The position numbers and the translations under genes are program-made. Shown here piece after piece: positions 1 through 6,333 of a stretch of DNA of 7,989 nt. This stretch comes from an uncultured Flavobacteriaceae bacterium (GTDB taxonomy: Bacteria > Bacteroidota > Bacteroidia > Flavobacteriales > Flavobacteriaceae): assembly GCA_947311815.1 (NCBI GenBank), contig CAMZMA010000093.1, forward strand, positions 1-7,989, read 5' to 3'. Within the stretch, counting starts at the first letter, position 1. Every line of letters starts with the position of its first letter. The notes under the pieces were generated by a model, which was given only the letters and a program-made list of their open reading frames with translations, was not told the origin of the DNA and searched no databases.

Positions 1-1
1 G

Positions 2-130
2 AAACAATCGGCAAAATCGGCACATAGTAAAATAGTATATTCATCAGAAAAGATAGAAAAGTTATTATCTTTTAAGTTTACAGCTGTTGATAGTGTTATT
101 AAAAAAGTGTGTAGGCAATTTACTCTTTAA
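2..130 (+). CDS. C-terminal end of a probable NAD-dependent epimerase/dehydratase (5' truncated by window)
   Basis: Frame 2 is open from the window edge to a TAA at 128-130, giving the last 42 residues of a protein. The tail contains YSSEKIEKLLSF, then KFTAVDSVIKKVCRQF. From memory this resembles the C-terminus of flavobacterial NAD-dependent epimerase/dehydratase (extended SDR) proteins, where a substrate-domain segment of the form SSEKIxKxLxFxFTPxxxxIxxxC closes the protein. The Rossmann glycine motif and the YxxxK catalytic pair lie outside the window, so the substrate cannot be judged. Its last 11 bases overlap the end of the convergent DUF4296 gene. That it is a coding tail is fairly likely; the family assignment rests on a short match only. 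Confidence 0.6.
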   Translation, partial: KQSAKSAHSKIVYSSEKIEKLLSFKFTAVDSVIKKVCRQFTL

Positions 131-611
131 CAATCTTTAAAGGCATTTTCTTTTTAATAGGAGTTGCTCTTTTTCTTTGTTTAAGAAATTTATCTTTAGA
201 GAAACCTTTTTCTAACGTATGTTCTTTGAGTTTAATTTTATCTTCAATCGAGATTTTTTTCTTTTTTAAAGAATCTTTTCTTTTTTTATATTTCTCTAGC
301 AATACGGTTAATTTTCTTTTCACTTCTTCAAAAATCACCTGATATTCGTCTATTTTAGACATATAATAGATGTTGCTTTTTATAAATCGGGTACTATCAA
401 TTTTATATTGATCATACACAAAAGGCATGTAATTAATTTTGCGTTGTAAATTTTTGTTCTTCACATTTTTAGAAGAAGTGGCAATAATCATATCGGTAAT
501 TAAAGACACCATTGTGTCTTTAGGAATCAAATCTTCGGGCGCTTTGTAAATAGTATTGCTAGAGCAAGAAAACAAAATGAGTAACGATAAAACAAGTGCT
601 TTTTTCTTCAT
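120..611 (-). CDS. DUF4296 family lipoprotein
   Basis: A 163-residue protein of unknown function, probably anchored to an envelope membrane. The start has a lysine-rich n-region (residues 2-4), a hydrophobic stretch (5-14) and a lipobox LFSC with the modified cysteine at Cys16, followed by SSN. The mature part carries the DUF4296 pattern: PEDLIPKDTMV (25-35), then DSTRFIKSNIYYMSKIDEYQ (72-91) leading into a helix (FEEVKRKL, 94-101). The C-terminal third is strongly basic and low in complexity (many KK and RK pairs) and may be coiled or disordered. It is the last gene of a leftward operon: its ATG lies only 3 bases after the dihydroorotase stop. Its own stop overlaps the convergent epimerase tail. 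The family is restricted to Bacteroidota as far as I know, and no biochemical role is assigned. Confidence 0.85.
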   Translation of the reverse strand: MKKKALVLSLLILFSCSSNTIYKAPEDLIPKDTMVSLITDMIIATSSKNVKNKNLQRKINYMPFVYDQYKIDSTRFIKSNIYYMSKIDEYQVIFEEVKRKLTVLLEKYKKRKDSLKKKKISIEDKIKLKEHTLEKGFSKDKFLKQRKRATPIKKKMPLKIVKE

Positions 612-614
612 AAT

Positions 615-1949
615 TTATCTATTAAACGTGATACGTTTTCCTTTTGTTTTTTCATTAAAAACACCTTCTTTGTACATTAAATTTCCGTTGACAAAAGTAT
701 GAGTTATTGTTGATGAAAAGGTTGTTCCTTCAAAAGGAGACCAACCACATTTGTACAATATATTTTCTTTAGAAATGGTTTGTTTTTTTTGGGTATCAAT
801 CAATACTAAATCGGCATAAAAACCTTCTTTAATAAAGCCTCTTTTTTCAATTTGATAAATTTTTGCAGGATTATGGCACATTTTTTCAACGGCTTTTTCG
901 ATAGAAATAACACCTTCTTTTACCTTCTCTAAAATTGCCAATAAAGCGTGTTGTACTAACGGACCTCCGCTAGGAGCTTTCGTATAAGTATTATCTTTTT
1001 CTTGGCTAGTATGTGGTGCATGATCGGTGGCAATAATATCAATTCTATCGTCTAACAAGGCTTTCCATAAACCGTTTTTATCTGCTGCGGTTTTTACGGC
1101 AGGATTCCATTTAATCAAAGTGCCTTTTGTATCATAATCGGCATCTGTAAACCACAAATGATGCACACAAACCTCTGCTGTAATTTGTTTTTCTTCAAGC
1201 GGAATGTCATTGCGAAATAAATGCGTTTCTTTTTCGGTTGACAAATGAAAAACATGCAATCTTGCACCTGTTTTTTTCGCTAAGGCTATCGCTTTTGAAG
1301 ATGATAAATAACAAGCTTCTTCGCTCCTGATAACGGGATGAAATTTTATAGGAATATCATCGCCAAATTTTGCTGTATAGATTGCTGTATTTTTTCTAAT
1401 AGTAGCTTCGTCTTCGCAATGTACGGCAATTAACATCTTTGTTGATGAAAATATTTTTTCTAAAACGGCTTCGTTATCTACCAGCATATTGCCTGTTGAT
1501 GAGCCTAAAAACAACTTAATTGCCGCTACTTTTTTTGGATCAGTTTTAAGTAATTCGTCTAAATTATCATTCGTGCCACCAAACATAAATGAATAATTAG
1601 CATACGATGTTTTTGCTGCTATTTTAAATTTTTCTTCTAATAATTCTTGTGTGGTAGCTTGCGGAACGGTGTTGGGCATTTCAATAAACGTAGTAATTCC
1701 GCCAGCAATTGCCGCTTTACTTTCGGTAGCTATATTGGCTTTGTGTGTTAATCCAGGTTCTCTAAAATGTACTTGGTCATCAATAAAACCAGGTATTAAT
1801 AATTTACCTGTTGCATCAATTACGGTTGTGTTTGGTGCTGGCTGAATATTTTTAGAAATGCGTGTAATCATTTCGTTTTCAATAAAAACATCGCTAATAA
1901 AAACCTTGTTTTCATTAATTATTTGTGCATTTTTAAGCAAGTAACTCAT
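615..1949 (-). CDS. pyrC: Dihydroorotase (cyclic amidohydrolase)
   Basis: This cytoplasmic enzyme interconverts N-carbamoyl-L-aspartate and L-dihydroorotate, the third step of de novo pyrimidine synthesis. At 444 residues it has the length of the long allantoinase-like dihydroorotases. Amidohydrolase landmarks are in order: GFIDDQVHFREPG (54-66) at the end of strand 1, MPNT (91-94), candidate carbamylated lysine K145 in IKLFLGSSTGN, metal-ligand histidines H177 (VHCED) and H235 (FHLST), and the catalytic aspartate D309 in ATDHAPHT. SGGPLVQHAL (327-336) and the C-terminal GFYADLVLID strand (376-385) fit the family. The first histidine of the usual HxH metal motif is glutamine here (Q59, codon CAA read directly). 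I recall the same DDQVHFREPG in other Bacteroidota dihydroorotases, so it is probably a lineage trait rather than decay. The start ATG overlaps the glycosyltransferase stop (ATGA), implying translational coupling. Hydantoinase or allantoinase is the alternative, less likely. Confidence 0.9.
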   Translation of the reverse strand: MSYLLKNAQIINENKVFISDVFIENEMITRISKNIQPAPNTTVIDATGKLLIPGFIDDQVHFREPGLTHKANIATESKAAIAGGITTFIEMPNTVPQATTQELLEEKFKIAAKTSYANYSFMFGGTNDNLDELLKTDPKKVAAIKLFLGSSTGNMLVDNEAVLEKIFSSTKMLIAVHCEDEATIRKNTAIYTAKFGDDIPIKFHPVIRSEEACYLSSSKAIALAKKTGARLHVFHLSTEKETHLFRNDIPLEEKQITAEVCVHHLWFTDADYDTKGTLIKWNPAVKTAADKNGLWKALLDDRIDIIATDHAPHTSQEKDNTYTKAPSGGPLVQHALLAILEKVKEGVISIEKAVEKMCHNPAKIYQIEKRGFIKEGFYADLVLIDTQKKQTISKENILYKCGWSPFEGTTFSSTITHTFVNGNLMYKEGVFNEKTKGKRITFNR

Positions 1950-2665
1950 CGTATTCCTTTTAAACTCATTTTTATAACACCAAAAATAGCTTCGTAAATA
2001 ATACTTCCGTCCATTTTTGATTTTCCTAGTTTTCTATCCGTAAAGATTACGGAAATTTCTTTAATATTAAATTTGTGCTTCCAAGCTTTAAATTTCATTT
2101 CAATTTGAAATGCATATCCTACAAATTTAATTTTTTCTAAATGTATGGTTTCTAACACTTTTCGTTTGTAGCAAACAAAACCAGCAGTCGTATCGTTTAC
2201 AGGGATTCTGGTAATAAATCGCACATATTTAGAGGCAAAATAAGACAATAATAATCGTTTCATATCCCAATTAACTACGTTTACTTGATTGTTTACGTAT
2301 CTTGATCCGATGGCGACATCAAATCCATTGTTTTTACAAGCTTCATAGAGTTTTGGAACATCATTTGGATTGTGAGAAAAATCGGCATCCATTTGAATAA
2401 TATATTCATATTGATGTTGAAAAGCCCATTGAAATCCGTGGATATAAGCAGTTCCTAAACCGTTTTTTTCTTTTCGATTTTCTAAAAAAAGGTTGTTCGG
2501 AAATTCTTTTTGTAAATCGGCAACAATTGCGGCGGTTTTGTCGGGAGAGTTATCATCAACAACCAAAACATCAAACGGTTTCTTTAATGAAAATACAGCT
2601 CTAAGTATTGCTTCAATATTTTCTTTTTCGTTATAAGTAGGGATGATAATTAATGCGTCTGACAT
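1946..2665 (-). CDS. Polyprenyl-phosphate mannose synthase-like glycosyltransferase (GT2, DPM1 type)
   Basis: A 239-residue GT-A fold glycosyltransferase expected to move a sugar from a nucleotide donor (GDP-mannose in characterised homologues) to a polyprenyl phosphate at the inner face of the membrane. Evidence: IIIPTYNEKENI (6-17), VVDDNSPDKT (35-44), NGLGTAYIHGF (68-78), the metal-binding DAD (93-95) followed by FSHNP, GSRYV (120-124), NDTTAGFVCYKR (157-168) and the acceptor-side FTDRKLGKSKM (208-218). All of these are hallmarks of the DPM1-like branch. The length is that of the catalytic domain alone, with no C-terminal membrane anchor, as in soluble DPM1 types. It is the first gene of a leftward operon, with a TATATTTG promoter element 28 bases upstream of its ATG. 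Donor and acceptor are inferred from the family, not seen. Confidence 0.87.
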   Translation of the reverse strand: MSDALIIIPTYNEKENIEAILRAVFSLKKPFDVLVVDDNSPDKTAAIVADLQKEFPNNLFLENRKEKNGLGTAYIHGFQWAFQHQYEYIIQMDADFSHNPNDVPKLYEACKNNGFDVAIGSRYVNNQVNVVNWDMKRLLLSYFASKYVRFITRIPVNDTTAGFVCYKRKVLETIHLEKIKFVGYAFQIEMKFKAWKHKFNIKEISVIFTDRKLGKSKMDGSIIYEAIFGVIKMSLKGIR

Positions 2666-2693
2666 TTATCTGAAAATTCTGTTTCAATAAGGG

Positions 2694-2701
2694 CAAATAT
2701 A
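2694..2701 (-). promoter_or_regulatory. Putative -7 element for the glycosyltransferase-pyrC-DUF4296 operon
   Basis: Read on the minus strand the bases are TATATTTG, an exact match to the Bacteroidota -7 consensus TAnnTTTG. It ends 28 bases before the glycosyltransferase ATG, so the leader would be about 20-25 nt. No clear -33 TTG was found at the usual spacing, so this is a motif-level call. Confidence 0.55.
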
Positions 2702-2715
2702 CATCAATTTATTCC

Positions 2716-2723
2716 TAAATTTG
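2716..2723 (+). promoter_or_regulatory. Putative -7 element for DUF4271-hemD
   Basis: TAAATTTG matches TAnnTTTG exactly. It lies back to back with the leftward element at 2694-2701 in a short divergent gap. Its last G is the first base of the GTG at 2723. If this is the promoter, that GTG cannot be the start codon, and the ATG at 2744 with a leader of about 15 nt is preferred. Confidence 0.5.
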
Positions 2724-2743
2724 TGTTAAGTTTAAAAGAACAA

Positions 2744-3385
2744 ATGGAAGCAATATTAAGAGATTTTTCTCATCATAATTGGATTACTTATGTGATGCTT
2801 TTTTGTTTTTTTTTACTATTTTTTTTAAAAACACTAAATCCTACTTTATTAAAAGGAGTTGCGTTTTCTTTGTTTAATAAAGGTTTTGTAGAATTAGAAA
2901 GCGAAAAAAACAAGGCTCTTTTCTCATTATTTGAAATGACCCTTTTCTTGTTTTCTTCCTTAACAATTTCTTTCGTTATTCTAATTTTTAAACATCAGAA
3001 TTCTATGGCTAATTTAATGGGTTTAAACTCGTTTTTTCTTGTTTTTTTAGTTGTTTTTAGTTTTCTTTTTGTAAAAAGCATTGTAACCTTTCTATTATTA
3101 CATTTATTTTCTTTAAAAAGCACTTTACATATTTTCTTTTTTGCAAATAAAATGTATTTTTATAACCTCTCAATTGTTTTTTATGTACTATTAATTGTGT
3201 ATTTCTACAGCTTTGAAAACAGCTGGTTTTTGGGTGGTTTTATAGTGTTCTTCTTAGTGTTAAGATTTGTTATTCTATTTGAAAATAACAAAAACCTGAT
3301 TTCAAGCGAGTTGTTTTATTTTATTTTGTACCTTTGCGCTCTTGAAATTGCGCCTTTACTGGTGTTATTTAAATGGATGGTTTAA
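2744..3385 (+). CDS. DUF4271 integral membrane protein
   Basis: A 213-residue, very hydrophobic protein of unknown function in the inner membrane. Counting from the ATG, likely membrane helices lie near residues 12-32, 63-83, 94-120, 137-156, 160-180 and 187-211. A short polar stretch after helix 1 carries ELESEKNK. The C-terminal YFILYLCALEIAPLLVLFKW is typical of DUF4271, a Bacteroidota family. The frame is also open from a GTG at 2723, adding 7 residues, but that codon is part of a TAnnTTTG promoter motif, so the ATG is chosen. hemD follows after 19 bases in the same direction, so the two are probably one transcript. This pairing is, as I recall, common in Bacteroidota. A link to tetrapyrrole metabolism is only a guess from position. 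Confidence 0.82.
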   Translation: MEAILRDFSHHNWITYVMLFCFFLLFFLKTLNPTLLKGVAFSLFNKGFVELESEKNKALFSLFEMTLFLFSSLTISFVILIFKHQNSMANLMGLNSFFLVFLVVFSFLFVKSIVTFLLLHLFSLKSTLHIFFFANKMYFYNLSIVFYVLLIVYFYSFENSWFLGGFIVFFLVLRFVILFENNKNLISSELFYFILYLCALEIAPLLVLFKWMV

Positions 3386-3404
3386 ATAAAAAAGAAAGCA
3401 TAAT

Positions 3405-4154
3405 ATGAAAGTGAAAACTATTTTAGTATCACAACCAGCACCAAAAACAGAAACTTCTCCATATTTTGACTTATCAGATAAGCAAAAAGTTAAAATTGAT
3501 TTCCGTTGTTTTATTCATGTTGAAGGAATAGAAGCCAAAGAAGTTAGAGCAAGAAAATTAGATTTAAATAGTTTTACAGCTATTATACTTACCAGTAGAA
3601 ACGCTGTAGATCATTATTTTAGAATTGCTGAAGAAATGCGTTTTAAAGTGCCAGATACTATGAAGTATTTTTGTCAATCTGAAGCGGTGGCTTATTATTT
3701 ACAAAAATATGTGGTTTATAGAAAGCGTAAAATTTATGTTGGTAAAAGAACGTTCCCAGAAATGGCAAAGTTGTTTAAAAAACATAGTAGCGAAAAATTC
3801 TTATTACCTTCATCTGATAAACTAAAACCTTCTATTCCAACCGAATTAGATAAATTAGGATTAAATTGGACAAGAGCAGATTTGTACAAAACCGTTGTGA
3901 GCGATTTGTCTGACTTAGAAGATGTTTTTTATGATATTTTAGTGTTCTTTAGCCCTTCAGGTATTGAGTCTTTGTATAAAAACTTTCCTGATTTTAAACA
4001 AAACAACACTAGAATTGCCGTTTTTGGAAACACGACTGTAAAAGCAGCAGAAGCAGCTGGGTTAAAATGTGATATCATTGCACCAACACCAGAAACTCCT
4101 TCTATGACTATGGCTTTAGAAAAGTATATTAAAAAAGCAAATAGTAGAAAATAA
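3405..4154 (+). CDS. hemD: Uroporphyrinogen-III synthase
   Basis: This cytoplasmic enzyme cyclises hydroxymethylbilane with inversion of ring D to uroporphyrinogen III, the branch point to haem and sirohaem. The 249-residue protein fits the two-domain HemD fold. Domain 1 starts with KTILVSQPAPK and includes IILTSRNAVDHYF (60-72). The second domain includes FFSPSGIESLYK (181-192), IAVFGNTTVKAAEAAG (204-219) and the closing APTPETPSMTMALEKYI (226-242), where the T/S-rich turn contacts substrate in known structures. HemD is poorly conserved in sequence, so the call rests on these family patterns rather than catalytic residues. It lies 19 bases after the DUF4271 gene with a purine-rich gap (AAAAAAGAAAG), and probably shares its promoter. 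Other haem genes are not in the window. Confidence 0.85.
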   Translation: MKVKTILVSQPAPKTETSPYFDLSDKQKVKIDFRCFIHVEGIEAKEVRARKLDLNSFTAIILTSRNAVDHYFRIAEEMRFKVPDTMKYFCQSEAVAYYLQKYVVYRKRKIYVGKRTFPEMAKLFKKHSSEKFLLPSSDKLKPSIPTELDKLGLNWTRADLYKTVVSDLSDLEDVFYDILVFFSPSGIESLYKNFPDFKQNNTRIAVFGNTTVKAAEAAGLKCDIIAPTPETPSMTMALEKYIKKANSRK

Positions 4155-4188
4155 AGAATTTAATAGCCTAAGAAAACGTATTAAAAGT

Positions 4189-4611
4189 TTACGGATGTGC
4201 ATTTACCCATACTTCACCATCAGAAAAATGTTCTTTTTTCCAGATAGGAACGGTTTTTTTTAAGGCATCAATAGCAAATTCACAAGCTTTAAAAGCGGCT
4301 TTTCTGTGAGGAGAAGCAACAGTAATAATTACAGGTATATCGCCAATTTGTAACATGCCTTCTGCATGGTGAATGGCAATTTTTTTGATGTCGAATTTTT
4401 TAAGAGCTAAATCTGCAATTTTCTGAATCTCTTTGATTGCCATCGGTTTATAGGTAGAAAAATCTAATTTTGTCACTTTTTTATTTTCAGTACTATTTCT
4501 CACAGTACCTACAAAAACGGCTATTCCGCCACAAGAAGCATCGGCAACAAACCGATAGCATTCGTTTAAATCAAGTTTTTCGGTGGTTATTTTAACAGAA
4601 GAGTTTTTCAT
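4189..4611 (-). CDS. moaE: Molybdopterin synthase catalytic (large) subunit
   Basis: MoaE pairs with thiocarboxylated MoaD to insert two sulphurs into cyclic pyranopterin monophosphate, forming molybdopterin. At 140 residues it is the normal family length. Conserved elements: GGIAVFVGTVRN (28-39, with R38), the substrate-site pair H102-R103 in ASPHRKAAF, and DALKKTVPIWKKE (115-127). In the last of these K118 and K125 align with the essential lysines of the E. coli protein (K119 and K126). The active site looks intact. It is the only molybdenum-cofactor gene in the window, facing hemD tail to tail (34-base gap) and divergent from the DUF3817 gene. Its promoter motif ends just 8 bases before the ATG, implying a very short leader. 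Confidence 0.93.
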   Translation of the reverse strand: MKNSSVKITTEKLDLNECYRFVADASCGGIAVFVGTVRNSTENKKVTKLDFSTYKPMAIKEIQKIADLALKKFDIKKIAIHHAEGMLQIGDIPVIITVASPHRKAAFKACEFAIDALKKTVPIWKKEHFSDGEVWVNAHP

Positions 4612-4619
4612 ATCATCAA

Positions 4620-4627
4620 CAAAAATA
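4620..4627 (-). promoter_or_regulatory. Putative -7 element for moaE
   Basis: The minus strand reads TATTTTTG, an exact TAnnTTTG. It ends 8 bases before the moaE ATG, so transcription would begin only a few bases upstream of the start codon (near-leaderless). No -33 TTG at normal spacing was found. AT-rich chance matches are possible. Confidence 0.4.
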
Positions 4628-4641
4628 GGGAATCTAAATGG

Positions 4642-4649
4642 TATATTTG
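4642..4649 (+). promoter_or_regulatory. Putative -7 element for the DUF3817 gene
   Basis: TATATTTG matches TAnnTTTG exactly and lies 23 bases before the ATG at 4673, predicting a leader of about 17-20 nt. It supports that ATG over an upstream in-frame ATG at 4583, which would lie upstream of this promoter and inside moaE. Confidence 0.5.
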
Positions 4650-4672
4650 CCCCTCAATCTAAAAACGTAAAA

Positions 4673-4945
4673 ATGAAAAATATCTTTAGAATTATCAGTT
4701 ATTTAGAAGGAATTTCTTACTTAATGCTGTTATTTATTGCGGTTCCTGTTAAATATTTTGGCGATGATGAATCGTATGTAAAATTATTAGGAATGCCACA
4801 TGGTATGCTGTTTGTTGTCTATGTTATTTTGGCGTTTATGCTAAAAAATGAACAAAAATGGGAGGGAAAAACGTTTTGGTTTGTTTTAATTGCATCCGTA
4901 ATTCCTTTCGGAACTTTTATTGTTGATAAAAAATATTTGAAGTAA
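4673..4945 (+). CDS. DUF3817 small integral membrane protein
   Basis: A 90-residue membrane protein of unknown function. Three hydrophobic segments (about residues 4-25, 41-58 and 67-84) fit the DUF3817 domain. Matching landmarks are YLEGISYLMLL (10-20), the polar PVKYF (25-29), GMPHGMLFVVY (40-50) with H43, and a C-terminal IPFGTFIVDKKY (77-88). The frame stays open upstream to an ATG at 4583. That extra 30-residue stretch is hydrophilic, overlaps the start of moaE on the other strand and contains the promoter motif, so M31 of the long frame is taken as the true start. The leader before it is A-rich with no Shine-Dalgarno, as is usual in this phylum. It ends 4 bases from the convergent fic stop, so the two transcripts must read into each other. 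Confidence 0.8.
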   Translation: MKNIFRIISYLEGISYLMLLFIAVPVKYFGDDESYVKLLGMPHGMLFVVYVILAFMLKNEQKWEGKTFWFVLIASVIPFGTFIVDKKYLK

Positions 4946-4949
4946 CAGT

Positions 4950-6266
4950 TTATAAAAAGGTTGTATCAAAATTGTTCCCTTTCCAATAGTGAAAGCTTTT
5001 TTTATTGATGGCTTTTTTTTGTAAAAACCCTTTTTCTACCAACGCTTCAATATCGGTTCTTGCTGTTTGATTTGTGATATTAAAAGTGTTTTCTATTTCT
5101 TTTACGGTAAAGTATTTTGTTGCTTTTTTTTCTAATTTGAATAAAACAGTTGCTTGTCTTTCGTTAATATCATCATGTTTTAGAAATTTTAGCATTTCTT
5201 TTTCTTCTATCTTCTTTTTAGCTACATATTCTTTTAACTCCTCAAATGCACGTACTAATACTTTTACTTGATAATGAATAAAATATGTTATATCCATTTC
5301 ATCAATTTCTGTATATAAATACGCTTTTTCATATTGACTTTTGCTTTTCATAATTACTCTCGAAATAGATAAATATTCCGTTAACCAATATCCGTTTTTT
5401 AATAAATACCAATAAAAAACAGCTCTCGCTGTTCTACCATTTCCATCTACAAAAGGATGAATATATCCAATCAAAAAATGCAATATACTTGCTTTTACAA
5501 TGGGATGAATAAAATTTTCTTTTGGGTTGTGATTAAAAAATGTAATAAAAGAAGACATTAAATCACTCAATTCTTCAAAATTTGGAGGTGTATGAACGAT
5601 TTCTCCTGTAATTTGATGAACAATATTTACATCATTAGTTTTTCTAAAACTTCCTATAGCGTTATTTTCTAAAGTGTTTTCAGTAACTAACTGATGGAGT
5701 TCAAAAATTTTTTCAATAGTAAGATCTTCTTCTTTCTGTTCGCTGATGTATTGAATAGTATTGTAATTATTCAATATCATTTGCTCAGAATGAGTTTTAG
5801 GCTTTCTATTTTTACGTAACATCTCTTTAGCCTTGACACGAGTTGTGGTAGCACCTTCTATCATCGAAGAAAACACGGCCTCTTCCATCAATGCATTGTT
5901 TAAATATTGTTCTTTTTGTAAATCAGAAAGTAGCTGTTCTTTTTGTAAACCTGCACCAAAATTAAAATCTAAATAATGTAATTTTTGTTGAAGAAAATCA
6001 TTAATATTGTAATGACACCACAACCTTTTCTTCTCATTAAAATAAAGACTTTTTTGGCGATTAAACCTTCTGTGTTTTATGTACTCCCAAAGGTCTTGAA
6101 CAGATAAATTTCCTTTATATTCTAAATATTTAACCTTATCCCAATAAAGGTAGTCTTTTTCAATTCTGTTTATAGAGCTATCATTAAATTTTTGCGTTAA
6201 ATTAATATACGCTTTAGAAAATATTTGGCTATTATCGATATTAATTTTCGGAGCTTTTTCAATCAT
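4950..6266 (-). CDS. Fic-domain protein (probable AMP transferase) with C-terminal winged helix
   Basis: Fic enzymes usually transfer AMP from ATP to a hydroxyl side chain of a target protein. The 438-residue protein carries the canonical core HPFVDGNGRTAR (270-281): H270 is the catalytic base, D274 binds the metal and GNGR-R holds the phosphates. Upstream, SSMIEG (133-138) matches the [ST]xxxE[GN] inhibitory motif, whose glutamate E137 would contact the second arginine (R281). Because it lies N-terminal to the core, this is a class II, self-inhibited Fic. A GSFRKTNDV segment (205-213) and HTPPNFEEL (225-233), the flap that docks targets, fit the Fic/DOC fold. Residues about 367-428 look like a winged helix-turn-helix (VKEIENTFNITNQTARTDIE, then EKGFLQK), a common partner in this subfamily. 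It stands alone between convergent DUF3817 and divergent mrp. Target unknown. Paired dyads surround its putative promoter. Confidence 0.9.
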   Translation of the reverse strand: MIEKAPKINIDNSQIFSKAYINLTQKFNDSSINRIEKDYLYWDKVKYLEYKGNLSVQDLWEYIKHRRFNRQKSLYFNEKKRLWCHYNINDFLQQKLHYLDFNFGAGLQKEQLLSDLQKEQYLNNALMEEAVFSSMIEGATTTRVKAKEMLRKNRKPKTHSEQMILNNYNTIQYISEQKEEDLTIEKIFELHQLVTENTLENNAIGSFRKTNDVNIVHQITGEIVHTPPNFEELSDLMSSFITFFNHNPKENFIHPIVKASILHFLIGYIHPFVDGNGRTARAVFYWYLLKNGYWLTEYLSISRVIMKSKSQYEKAYLYTEIDEMDITYFIHYQVKVLVRAFEELKEYVAKKKIEEKEMLKFLKHDDINERQATVLFKLEKKATKYFTVKEIENTFNITNQTARTDIEALVEKGFLQKKAINKKSFHYWKGNNFDTTFL

Positions 6267-6277
6267 AATTTAAAGTT

Positions 6278-6308
6278 ATTTCCTAATTATATAAAAATTT
6301 ACATATAA
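6278..6308. repeat. Direct repeat copy A, with imperfect dyad, in the fic leader region
   Basis: This 31-base segment matches 28 of 31 positions with copy B 56 bases to the right. The shared parts begin ATTTCCTAATT and end AAAAATTTACA. Inside it (6288-6305) is a dyad, TATATAAA-AA-TTTACATA, with one mismatch between the arms. Relative to the putative fic promoter at 6312-6319 it covers the first transcribed bases, where a repressor would block transcription. The role as operator is inference. Confidence 0.6.
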
Positions 6309-6311
6309 TTA

Positions 6312-6319
6312 CAAATATA
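6312..6319 (-). promoter_or_regulatory. Putative -7 element for the fic gene
   Basis: The minus strand reads TATATTTG, an exact TAnnTTTG, placed between the two repeat copies. It predicts a transcription start near 6305-6307 and a leader of about 40 nt before the fic ATG at 6266. No -33 TTG was found at normal spacing, which may suggest a need for an activator or a weak promoter. Confidence 0.5.
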
Positions 6320-6333
6320 CAATTTATCCGAAT

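Noticed and set aside
1651..1845. Rightward open frame of 64 codons inside pyrC
   Set aside because: It is a shadow on the opposite strand of a well-supported dihydroorotase and has no promoter motif or family resemblance.
4155..4188. Possible bidirectional terminator between hemD and moaE (CGTA with TACG at 4169-4193)
   Set aside because: The stem would be about four base pairs with no T-tract on either strand, too weak to call.
4990..5022. T-tracts after AAAGCTTT and GGC in the 3' end of fic, as a terminator for the DUF3817 gene
   Set aside because: The runs encode lysine-rich residues of the Fic tail and no stable GC-containing stem precedes them.
5074..5271. Rightward open frame of 65 codons inside the fic gene
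   Set aside because: Antisense shadow of the Fic C-terminal domain; serine/phenylalanine-rich composition reflects the complement of lysine- and glutamate-rich coding.
4950..6266. Fic gene as the toxin of a toxin-antitoxin module or a phage-defence island
   Set aside because: No antitoxin-like small gene, mobile element, or defence gene is adjacent, and the protein carries its own inhibitory motif.
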